Assembly: GCA_002404055.1 (NCBI GenBank) | Contig: DHIZ01000392.1 | Location: forward strand, 1-6,000 | Direction: 5' to 3' | Length of the DNA stretch: 6,000 nucleotides | From: Chloroflexi bacterium UBA4733 | GTDB taxonomy: Bacteria; Chloroflexota; UBA4733 | Shown here: one piece after another, positions 1-5,932 of the stretch | Position numbering within the stretch: the first letter of the stretch is position 1 | Layout: each line of letters opens with the position of its first letter | Position numbers and translations under genes: made by a program | The notes under the pieces: model-generated | Told to the model about the DNA's origin: nothing | Seen by the model: the letters and a program-made list of their open reading frames with translations, nothing else | Databases searched by the model: none

Positions 1-1700
1 CCTCGGGTCTATGTGATTGTCGCAGCACACAGGACACGACCAGACCGAACCGCACAACTGAGTTTCAGTACCCTTCCTCGGGTCTATGTGATTGTCGCGT
101 ATTCTACGGCAGATCGCGCGGGCGGTCTATACGGGTTTCAGTACCCTTCCTCGGGTCTATGTGATTGTCGCGACGGATACCGGCACGGCGACGGCTACGA
201 CGACGAGTTTCAGTACCCTTCCTCGGGTCTATGTGATTGTCGCGTGCGCTGGGCACGACGGGAGATCGAGCAGGCTGCCCGTGTTTCAGTACCCTTCCTC
301 GGGTCTATGTGATTGTCGCCAACGCGACCGGCAAGTGGGCCGCTACGGTACAGGGGTTTCAGTACCCTTCCTCGGGTCTATGTGATTGTCGCCTGTGATC
401 CCCCAGAGTTATTGACCGCCGTCAGCACGAGTTTCAGTACCCTTCCTCGGGTCTATGTGATTGTCGCCGTTCCTCCCCCCGCCGGCTACGCTTGGTGTGC
501 GTAGCGTTTCAGTACCCTTCCTCGGGTCTATGTGATTGTCGCCCGACCTGGCCCAGCGACACCCGGAGTACCTGACCGAGTTTCAGTACCCTTCCTCGGG
601 TCTATGTGATTGTCGCCAAGATTAGCAGCCCTGCCGTCCACAAAGCTACTTCACTGTTTCAGTACCCTTCCTCGGGTCTATGTGATTGTCGCCCTGCAAG
701 CTCACCGTCAAGGTGGAACAGGGCGACAAGTTTCAGTACCCTTCCTCGGGTCTATGTGATTGTCGCCTCAGCGACTATTCGGAGGCGATCAAGCGCTACA
801 TCAGGTTTCAGTACCCTTCCTCGGGTCTATGTGATTGTCGCCGTTGCGGCGCGACGCGGAATGGGTGCAGGAGTTGGCGTTTCAGTACCCTTCCTCGGGT
901 CTATGTGATTGTCGCCGACCGGCCTGGACTCCGGCGGCGTGCGCTATGAAGCGGGCGACCGTTTCAGTACCCTTCCTCGGGTCTATGTGATTGTCGCCCG
1001 CGACGACGCTGAGTGCCAGTGTTAGCCTTCCGACCGTGTTTCAGTACCCTTCCTCGGGTCTATGTGATTGTCGCCGATGACGGCGTACCAGGCGAGCCAG
1101 TGGACTAATCGCAGGTTTCAGTACCCTTCCTCGGGTCTATGTGATTGTCGCCTATCATTGACCCGCGCTATCGCTCATTTGGTTCTGGTTTCAGTACCCT
1201 TCCTCGGGTCTATGTGATTGTCGCCCGCGCTGACCTTGCCGCTCAAGGCGTTTCTCAATGCCGAGTTTCAGTACCCTTCCTCGGGTCTATGTGATTGTCG
1301 CCGCTGATCGCCGCGCGGGCGATTTGTTCGGGGGTGTCGGTGGCGGCAATGGGGTAGACCGTGTTTCAGTACCCTTCCTCGGGTCTATGTGATTGTCGCG
1401 CCGGAATTCACGGAGTGGCTGATGGGACTCCCGGAGTTTCAGTACCCTTCCTCGGGTCTATGTGATTGTCGCCGCTGCTGCCAACACGGCGGCTGGCGTG
1501 GCAGGCTCAGGTTTCAGTACCCTTCCTCGGGTCTATGTGATTGTCGCCGCTCTAGCGCTTCAACCACAATCGGCCTAAGCAAGGAAAGTTTCAGTACCCT
1601 TCCTCGGGTCTATGTGATTGTCGCCCCAGTCCGACCGTCGTGTATGGCCCCCAGTTGCCCCGTGTTTCAGTACCCTTCCTCGGGTCTATGTGATTGTCGC
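1..1700 (-). CRISPR. CRISPR array: 22 complete 37-bp repeats plus one partial repeat, 22 spacers
   Basis: On the plus strand each repeat begins GTTTCAGTACCC and ends GTGATTGTCGC. Complete repeats start at 62, 135, 207, 283, 356, 431, 506, 580, 656, 730, 805, 879, 961, 1038, 1115, 1188, 1265, 1363, 1436, 1511, 1588 and 1664; bases 1-23 are the tail of another. By eye all copies are identical. Spacers are 35-40 bp except 45 bp (916-960) and 61 bp (1302-1362), and no two look alike. Read on the minus strand the repeat ends GGGTACTGAAAC-3', the usual 3' end of repeats that leave an 8-nt crRNA handle. The crRNA strand is therefore most likely minus, the leader is at the right (1701 onward) and the newest spacer is 1625-1663. 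ACCC/GGGT inside the repeat can form a short hairpin with a 6-nt loop. The array runs off the left edge. The subtype is not decided by the repeat alone; 37 bp with this ending is common in type III and I-D systems (inference). Confidence 0.98.
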
Positions 1701-1748
1701 CCGCAGGTGCTGGAGTTGTCAAGGGGCGCCGAATTGCGCCGCGTGGTG

Positions 1749-1777
1749 AGTATACAGGACTTCTGAGCGATTGTGGC
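1749..1777 (-). promoter_or_regulatory. Candidate array promoter
   Basis: On the minus strand TATACT (1754 to 1749) matches the -10 consensus at five of six bases. A weak -35, GCCACA (1777 to 1772), lies 17 bp upstream. Transcription would start near 1742, about 40 nt before the first repeat at 1700, a plausible position for a leader promoter. The -35 is poor, so this is a modest call. Confidence 0.4.
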
Positions 1778-1828
1778 GAGGCAGATTCGGGGTGGCTATG
1801 CATCGGACCGGGCGCGCCGACACGAGTT

Positions 1829-1872
1829 TTCGCAAACTCTTCGGCGCCCCTCAAACCGCCCTGGTTTGCGAA
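1829..1872. repeat. Inverted repeat TTCGCAAAC / GTTTGCGAA in the leader region
   Basis: The arms 1829-1837 and 1864-1872 are perfect 9-bp complements separated by 26 bp. Two further direct copies of the GTTTGCGA core follow at 1887-1894 and 2039-2046. This could be a protein-binding site or an RNA hairpin in the leader; no known motif was recognised. Confidence 0.5.
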
Positions 1873-2093
1873 CGGCTTTCTGGCGTGTTTGCGACGTTGC
1901 TGGTGGCCTGCAGGCAGCGAAAAGCCGGTCCGTCCCTCTGGGAGCCAGCCGCTGTACGCGCCGGCATCGGCAATGTTCAAGTCCGGGCGCCGCTTCGACG
2001 GAGCACCTCCGTCACTCGGCAGACGTTCCCTGGCCGAGGTTTGCGAGAGAGGGCCATTTCAGCCACGTTTTGGCGGTGATTGCGCCGGCGCCG

Positions 2094-2804
2094 TTAGTCC
2101 ACATCGCCGCAGAAGCAGCGGTACTCGCACTCCCGGCAACGTTCGACACGCTCTGTCGGCTCCGGCTGCTGCTCGCGCGCTACCATCTGGCGCATCGCCG
2201 TGAGGGCGCTACGGACGGACGACCGGTGCGACGGCGTCAGGCGAAGTTCGGTGGCGTCCTTCAATGGCATTCGGTAGACGAACCCCCGGCGAACTCGCAG
2301 GCCCCAGCGTTCTTCTACCAGCAACGCATAGGCGGCTAATTGATAGGTGTGATTGCGCGCCGGCGGCCGTGTGGTGTTCTTGAACTCCACCGGGATCGCT
2401 TCGTCCGCCGTCACGATCACCATGTCAATAATGCCCTGCAAACCCAGCGACTCCGAACGCAAACTCACGTTGAAGTGGCGCTCGCCTTCCTCCAGGCCGT
2501 AGGCGCGCAGGCTGCGCTCGTGTTCCAGGTCAGCCGTGCGATCCTGCGCCAGCTTCCCCTCGCGCATCTTATACGTCGTTGGCCGGCGCAACGGCTGGCA
2601 AAGGCGATAGAAGACGATACGCGGACAGTAGAAGTATTGCCGCACGTCAGTGACGGTCAGCATCGCCGGCGAACCCTGGGGCTGCCTAAGCATGTCCCCA
2701 AGATGCAAACGGGGCGACGCCGCCGGTTCACCGGCGGGCTGCTGTTGTGTTCGCAACACCGGACCAGCGCCGACCGGCAGGGTCAAGAAGGCATCACGAA
2801 GCAT
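2094..2804 (-). CDS. cas4: CRISPR-associated exonuclease Cas4
   Basis: A 236-residue RecB-like (PD-(D/E)XK) nuclease with an iron-sulfur cluster. In the Cas4 family it trims prespacer ends and helps select PAM-bearing spacers for Cas1-Cas2. Visible motifs: VTDVRQYFYCPR with the first cluster cysteine C60; GIIDMV with D127; PVEFK with E140 and K142; HTYQLAAYALL with the Q155-x3-Y159 motif; and a C-terminal cysteine group C223, C226, C230, C232. The His usually found in the early nuclease motif (G-x3-H) appears to be Gln (REGKLAQ, Q87). The start at 2804 is chosen because GGGAGG sits 6 nt upstream; the open frame reaches 2879 without such a site. Starts at M38 or M48 would remove a 37-47-residue leader that many Cas4 proteins lack. 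The gene overlaps cas2 by 11 bp, implying translational coupling. It ends in TAA, next to the leader. Identity is very secure; subtype is not. Confidence 0.95.
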   Translation of the reverse strand: MLRDAFLTLPVGAGPVLRTQQQPAGEPAASPRLHLGDMLRQPQGSPAMLTVTDVRQYFYCPRIVFYRLCQPLRRPTTYKMREGKLAQDRTADLEHERSLRAYGLEEGERHFNVSLRSESLGLQGIIDMVIVTADEAIPVEFKNTTRPPARNHTYQLAAYALLVEERWGLRVRRGFVYRMPLKDATELRLTPSHRSSVRSALTAMRQMVAREQQPEPTERVERCRECEYRCFCGDVD

Positions 2805-3138
2805 GGCTTTCCTCCCATTCCTTGCGCGCCACCGCGTCGGACGTCGCCACGACCACCGTCGACGGCAGTGGCGGCGCATGGCTCTGACCTTCCGCCGACA
2901 CGATCAACTGGCGACGCATCAGCACGTCCTTTTCGCAGAGCGTGAAGAGCTGGACGTTGGCCTCGCGCTTGCCGACACGGCGACTGATCTTCTGGAAGAC
3001 CTCCTCCTGCCGGTTGCGCGACATCGGCCCCATAAAGGTCGAGTACTGGATGCGGTGCAGCCCGTAGTCCAGGCAGATGGCGGCAATCTTGGTGCGCAGG
3101 CCGTCATCCGGCACGTCGTAGACGAGGATGGTCTGCAT
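2794..3138 (-). CDS. cas2: CRISPR-associated endoribonuclease/integrase subunit Cas2
   Basis: This is the small ferredoxin-fold dimer that bridges two Cas1 dimers in the spacer-integration complex. The protein begins MQTILVYDVPDD, with the first beta strand ending in the family's conserved Asp (D8). Then come LDYGLHRIQYSTFMGP and a later strand ANVQLFTLCEKD, all classic Cas2 features. At 114 residues it is longer than the usual 85-100: after RRQLIVSAEG there is an extra tail of about 30 residues (SHAPPLPSTVVVATSDAVAR and on) with no recognised motif. ATG at 3138 is preferred over GTG codons at 3147 and 3141 because it aligns with the family start and falls 2 bp after the cas1 stop; the ribosome site (GGTGG, 5 nt upstream) is weak. 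It ends in TGA and overlaps cas4 by 11 bp. It is probably co-transcribed and coupled with cas1 and cas4. Confidence 0.95.
   Translation of the reverse strand: MQTILVYDVPDDGLRTKIAAICLDYGLHRIQYSTFMGPMSRNRQEEVFQKISRRVGKREANVQLFTLCEKDVLMRRQLIVSAEGQSHAPPLPSTVVVATSDAVARKEWEESHAS
2811..2816 (-). promoter_or_regulatory. Strong ribosome binding site for cas4, inside cas2
   Basis: GGGAGG on the minus strand ends 6 nt before the ATG at 2804-2802. It lies within the last codons of cas2. It decides the cas4 start among four candidate Met codons and supports coupled translation. Confidence 0.75.
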
Positions 3139-3140
3139 CA

Positions 3141-3809
3141 CTACCACCGCCCAACGTAGGGCTCGTAGGTCGGAACCTGGCCCCGGACGTAGGCGGCCAC
3201 CTGGCGGGCCTGCGCCACGATGATGCTCTTCAGCTTGCGCCGGTCGCGCCGGCTGCCGCTCGCCGGCCCATACGGCTCCGGCGTCTCCAGGCGTTCCAGC
3301 AGCTTCTCGATCAGCAGCCGGCGGCAGGGCAAAGTCAGCCGGCCCTCCTCGTCTAACTGGAGGTCCATGCCCAGGTTGAGCATGGCGAAGACCGTGCGGT
3401 CGACTGCCATCTGGCGGAACTCTTCCATCAAGTCCAGCACCAGGCTGGCCTTGCCGGGGCGATCAACGTGGATATAGCCGCCGAAGGGGTCCAGCCCGGC
3501 CAGCGCGATGGCCCGCTGCACGTTGCCGGAGAGCACGCCGTAGCCGTAGTTGAGCAGCGAGTTCACCAGGTCCTGCGCGCCGCGTCCCTGCCGGCCGAGC
3601 CAGGTGGCATCGGGATTCAGCAGCAGCCCGGCGGCATCCCAGTAGCGCTCGGCAGCGCGCCCCTCGCAGGAGAACAGTTGGGGGCGAATATCGCCGATGC
3701 AGGAACCTTCCAGCGCCAGCAGGGCGAGCAGCAGATCGTTGATCTCCAGGATCGCCGTCTGCACGGTATCAAAAATCTCCGGCTGGCGATCCTTGCGATT
3801 CTTCGCCAT
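3141..3809 (-). CDS. cas1: Cas1 C-terminal fragment (catalytic helical domain), 222 aa
   Basis: The downstream piece, in the same frame, six sense codons after the TAG. From its first in-frame ATG it runs MAKNRKDRQPEIF through the alpha-helical catalytic domain. In this numbering the active-site residues are E49, H114, D126 and E129/E130, and the end is PTYEPYVGRW. I see no purine-rich ribosome site before the ATG at 3809 (the upstream sequence is pyrimidine-rich). Independent translation would therefore rely on re-initiation after the nearby stop. Whether this half is made at all is unknown. Confidence 0.85.
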   Translation of the reverse strand: MAKNRKDRQPEIFDTVQTAILEINDLLLALLALEGSCIGDIRPQLFSCEGRAAERYWDAAGLLLNPDATWLGRQGRGAQDLVNSLLNYGYGVLSGNVQRAIALAGLDPFGGYIHVDRPGKASLVLDLMEEFRQMAVDRTVFAMLNLGMDLQLDEEGRLTLPCRRLLIEKLLERLETPEPYGPASGSRRDRRKLKSIIVAQARQVAAYVRGQVPTYEPYVGRW

Positions 3810-3827
3810 GTAACGAAGGAGCAGAAT

Positions 3828-4223
3828 CTAGTTGCGAATCTTGCCGCCGGCGAACCCTTTGGCCAGCACCACGCTGCGCGCATCGGCGAAGGCCAGCAGT
3901 TGCTCGCGCCGGGTCTGGACGGTGCCGATGAGGTTGGGTGAGAGCATCGTCGCGTAGGGCTCGCCGCTGTGGTCCAGGAAGTGGATGGGGATGCCGCGCA
4001 CGGCGCACTCCTTGATGGCATCGCTGCTCAGGGCCACGCCGTTGGAGAGGATCAGCACCTGCTCCAGATCGAGCAACGGCACTTCCTGCAGCAGCTCATC
4101 CTTCTTGCGGACGGTGAGGCGTTCGCTGTGCTTGCCGAGCATCACGCCGTAGGCATCCACCACCAGCGCATGGGGCAACTCCTCCACGATCTCCGCGCTG
4201 AACTGGGTACTCCGTGCCGCCAT
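3828..4223 (-). CDS. cas1: Cas1 N-terminal fragment (beta-sandwich domain), 131 aa
   Basis: The upstream piece of the interrupted cas1, ending at the TAG (3828-3830). It covers the N-terminal beta-rich domain that forms the Cas1 dimer: LVVDAYGVMLGKHSERLTVR, then VPLLDLEQVLILSNGVALSS, then IKECAVRGIPIHFLDHSGEP, and ends FAGGKIRN. It holds none of the catalytic residues, so alone it could at most dimerise. A clear ribosome site (GAGGGAG, 4238 to 4232) precedes the ATG. Confidence 0.88.
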   Translation of the reverse strand: MAARSTQFSAEIVEELPHALVVDAYGVMLGKHSERLTVRKKDELLQEVPLLDLEQVLILSNGVALSSDAIKECAVRGIPIHFLDHSGEPYATMLSPNLIGTVQTRREQLLAFADARSVVLAKGFAGGKIRN

Positions 4224-4231
4224 CCTTGCCG

Positions 4232-4238
4232 CTCCCTC
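4232..4238 (-). promoter_or_regulatory. Ribosome binding site for cas1
   Basis: GAGGGAG on the minus strand lies 8 nt before the ATG at 4223-4221. It fixes the cas1 start in preference to the in-frame TTG at 4247. Confidence 0.65.
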
Positions 4239-4240
4239 GC

Positions 4241-4276
4241 CTGCCAATCGTCGTTATCCATGTTTCCGACTGGCAG
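4241..4276 (-). other. Hairpin between the binding-protein gene and cas1
   Basis: CTGCCAATCG (4241-4250) and CGACTGGCAG (4267-4276) pair as a 10-bp stem around a 16-nt loop. In the minus-strand RNA the one imperfect position is a G-U wobble. No U-run follows, so it is not a standard intrinsic terminator. It sits just upstream of the cas1 ribosome site and could attenuate readthrough from the upstream gene, stabilise an RNA end, or be chance. Confidence 0.4.
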
Positions 4277-4308
4277 GCAATAGTGCGACCTGGCCGTCCA
4301 AGGGCGCG

Positions 4309-5862
4309 CTACTTGCCCATTTGCTGGGCCCGCTGGTCGAGCACCGCCTGGAGCGACTGCTGGGCCTGATCGAGCGCCTGTTGCGGCGGCGTCCCGGCCA
4401 GCGCCTGATCCCAGACCAGTTTCTCCGCATCCCACATCTCGGCAGCGGCGGCCGTCAGCGGACGGAAACGGCTATGGGCCATCAACTGCTGGCTGATGTC
4501 CCAGGCGCCGTCGACCGCCGGAATGTTGGCCTTGTATTGCGTGTGCAGCACCGCGTCGATCGCCGGCTGCGCCGTGCTCCCGGGGAAGAAGACGGACCCC
4601 GGCGTCATCTTCAGTTGGTAGGCTTGCGACGCCGCATTGGCAGCCAACTGGTACTCCTTGTTCAAGAAGGTCGTGGCGAGCTGGAAGGCCGCTGCCGCAT
4701 CCTTGACGCCGTGGGAGATCACGTAGGACCAGCCGCCCGACCAGGTGAGCTGCGGCATCGCAGCATCCTTGCGCGGGATGGACGTGACGCCGAAGTTCAG
4801 TTTCGTCTCGGCGAAGGTGCGAGCGATGCCGCCGAGCGACCAGTTCCCGTCGATGAACATGGCGACCTTGCTGGCGGAGAACGGGCTCTGGAACTTGGGC
4901 AGTTCACCCCAGGACGTGTTCTGGATGCCGGGCGCCCCGCTATTCTTCTGGGCCCAGGCCAGCGGTCGCTGGCCGTTTTGCACTTGCAGCAGGCTGTACT
5001 GGAAGGCGAGGGCATCGGCGTTGGCGGCGTTGGCGAAATCGACGTGCCAGGGGTCCGGCTTGCCGTCGCCCAGTCGCTTGAGCCAGTGGCCCCCGCCGGC
5101 CCAGCTCCACAGGTAGAAGGCTTGCGGACCAAAGTTCATGCCCATGCCCAGTTGCTGCACCTCCGTCCCCTGCGACTTCGTCAGCCTTACTGCGTAGTCC
5201 TTCAGCGTGGCCCAGTCCTCCGGTGGCTTCTCCGGGTCAAGACCCGCCTGCCGGAAGAGGTCTTTGTTCCAGTAGAGCAGGCGGTCATCGGTGCCGGTCG
5301 GCAGGGCATATTGCTTGCCGTCCATCCCCTTGCCTTCTTCCACTGTCGCCGGCATGAACTGCCCAAGGTCGTACTTGTCCTGCCCGATGAGGTCGTCCAG
5401 CGGACGAAACGCGCCCTGAGCGGCGTAACCGGCCACCTGGAAGCGGTCGAAGACGACGACGCTGGGGGGCGTGCCGCCGGCCAGCGTGGCAATGTACTTG
5501 GATTGCGCCTCCACGCCCTGGCCCACGCTGAGCTGGATCATGGTGACCTGCGCCTCGGGATGCTGCTTGTTCCACATATCGACCCGCGCCTGCGTGCCCA
5601 TATCGGTCGGGTTGCCGGTGATCGAGAGCGGCGTCTTCACCGCCCGGAGGAGCGCCAGTGAGTCCACCGTCGGCGTCGCCGCAACCACGGCGGCCGCGTT
5701 TCCGGTGGTTGCCGCGCTGGCAGTAGTGGCGACGGCCGCCGACGCGGGAGTGGCCACGGCCGCGCTGTTGGCGCCGCAAGAGGCCAGCAGCCCCGCTGTC
5801 GCCAGCGTCGCGGCGCCTCCCAGCAGACGCAAGACACCTCGCCGAGTCAGTGATTGATCCAT
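4309..5862 (-). CDS. ABC transporter substrate-binding lipoprotein, sugar-type (family 1)
   Basis: A 517-residue extracytoplasmic solute receptor that would capture a ligand, probably a sugar or oligosaccharide, and pass it to a membrane permease pair. The N-terminus is a lipoprotein signal with a twin-arginine start: LTRRGVLRLLGG, a hydrophobic stretch, then the lipobox LLASC with acylated Cys29. Residues 30-67 form a low-complexity Ala/Thr/Val linker. The mature fold shows family hallmarks: VDMWNKQHPEAQVTMIQL, YIATLAGGTPPSVVVFD, GMDGKQYALPTGTDDRLLYW, NKDLFRQAGLDPEKPPEDW, and later KVAMFIDGNWSLGG and LTWSGGWSYVISHGVKD. Size and features match the COG1653 (UgpB/MalE-like) group. The start at 5862 is chosen because GAAAGGA lies 8 nt upstream and the signal peptide begins there; the frame is open to 5892. 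It ends in TAG. No permease gene follows; cas1 starts 85 bp downstream on the same strand. Permeases could lie upstream, outside the window. The exact ligand cannot be told. Confidence 0.93.
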   Translation of the reverse strand: MDQSLTRRGVLRLLGGAATLATAGLLASCGANSAAVATPASAAVATTASAATTGNAAAVVAATPTVDSLALLRAVKTPLSITGNPTDMGTQARVDMWNKQHPEAQVTMIQLSVGQGVEAQSKYIATLAGGTPPSVVVFDRFQVAGYAAQGAFRPLDDLIGQDKYDLGQFMPATVEEGKGMDGKQYALPTGTDDRLLYWNKDLFRQAGLDPEKPPEDWATLKDYAVRLTKSQGTEVQQLGMGMNFGPQAFYLWSWAGGGHWLKRLGDGKPDPWHVDFANAANADALAFQYSLLQVQNGQRPLAWAQKNSGAPGIQNTSWGELPKFQSPFSASKVAMFIDGNWSLGGIARTFAETKLNFGVTSIPRKDAAMPQLTWSGGWSYVISHGVKDAAAAFQLATTFLNKEYQLAANAASQAYQLKMTPGSVFFPGSTAQPAIDAVLHTQYKANIPAVDGAWDISQQLMAHSRFRPLTAAAAEMWDAEKLVWDQALAGTPPQQALDQAQQSLQAVLDQRAQQMGK

Positions 5863-5870
5863 GATGTACG

Positions 5871-5877
5871 TCCTTTC
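5871..5877 (-). promoter_or_regulatory. Ribosome binding site of the binding-protein gene
   Basis: GAAAGGA on the minus strand ends 8 nt before the ATG at 5862-5860. It supports that start over the in-frame codon at 5892. Confidence 0.6.
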
Positions 5878-5915
5878 TCGCGATACCCACACAACGCGCT
5901 AACAAACGGAACGGT

Positions 5916-5927
5916 CAGGGAACCCTG
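5916..5927. promoter_or_regulatory. Possible operator: CAGGG-AA-CCCTG inverted repeat
   Basis: Two 5-bp arms separated by two bases lie just downstream of the -10 element, around the expected transcription start. This is a usual place for a repressor site in sugar-uptake genes, but the arms are short and may be chance. Confidence 0.25.
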
Positions 5928-5932
5928 CTGCA

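Larger units (their letters stand above)
1701..2093 (-). promoter_or_regulatory. Probable CRISPR leader region between the array and cas4
   Basis: This 393-bp gap lies between the end of cas4 and the first intact repeat in the deduced direction of array transcription. I see no credible gene in it: the open frames across it have no family features. It holds a candidate promoter (1749-1777). The octamer GTTTGCGA occurs at 1864-1871, 1887-1894 and 2039-2046, with an inverted copy at 1830-1837. The copy at 1829-1837 and that at 1864-1872 form a perfect 9-bp inverted repeat with a 26-nt loop. The leader role is inferred from position and repeat orientation. It is not especially AT-rich, as many leaders are, and only the part nearest the array may matter. 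Confidence 0.65.
3141..4223 (-). pseudogene. cas1: cas1 interrupted by one in-frame TAG codon
   Basis: Together the two halves make a complete Cas1, the integrase of spacer acquisition: 360 codons counting the TAG, against about 320-345 typical. Codons 128-138 read K-I-R-N-stop-I-L-L-L-R-Y, then ATG. Cas1 proteins typically have K-I-R-N-Q at this point, so a single CAG-to-TAG change explains the break; there is no frameshift. With the stop read as a residue, the metal-binding residues are E187 (SCEGRAAERYW), H252 (GGYIHVDRPGK) and D264 with E267/E268 (LVLDLMEEFR), all present. ATG at 4223 is chosen over the upstream TTG (4247) because GGGAG lies 8 nt before it. The gene also ends in TAG, 2 bp before cas2. 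It could be a recent null allele, a sequencing error, or a gene read through by an amber suppressor. Gene identity is near certain; functional status is open. Confidence 0.9.

Noticed and set aside
62..1700. Plus-strand transcription of the array with the leader at the left
   Set aside because: The GTTTC end is the reverse complement of the common GAAAC 3' end. The cas genes and candidate leader lie to the right, and the rightmost repeat borders non-array DNA with no decay.
1717..1722. Perfect TTGACA on the minus strand just before the first repeat, with GACAAT 18 bp downstream at 1698-1693
   Set aside because: Transcription would start inside the first repeat and spoil it, and the -10 match is only four of six. 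The TATACT at 1749-1754 is better placed.
13..1766. Plus-strand open frames across the array with recurring peptides such as FQYPSSGLCDCR and FSTLPRVYVIVA
   Set aside because: These are translations of the 37-bp repeat in different frames; the repeat simply lacks stops in some frames. They are not proteins.
1767..1778. GCGATTGTGGCG resembling the repeat end GTGATTGTCGC
   Set aside because: Only a short partial match without the rest of the repeat; not convincing as a degenerate repeat copy.
1591..1980. 129-codon minus-strand open frame over the array end and leader
   Set aside because: It runs into the repeats, has no recognisable domain and no good ribosome site; it is typical of chance frames in GC-rich DNA.
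3807..3830. Frameshift or two independent genes as the cause of the cas1 split
   Set aside because: Both parts are in the same frame with only sense codons between TAG and the ATG at 3809, and the joined sequence matches Cas1 without gap, so a single nonsense codon is the simplest reading.
2340..5661. Long plus-strand frames (for example 2340-2945, 3468-3941, 4321-5661)
   Set aside because: They lie antisense to cas4, cas1 and the binding-protein gene, which have unmistakable family motifs; the plus-strand translations are rich in Arg, Gly and Leu with no family features.
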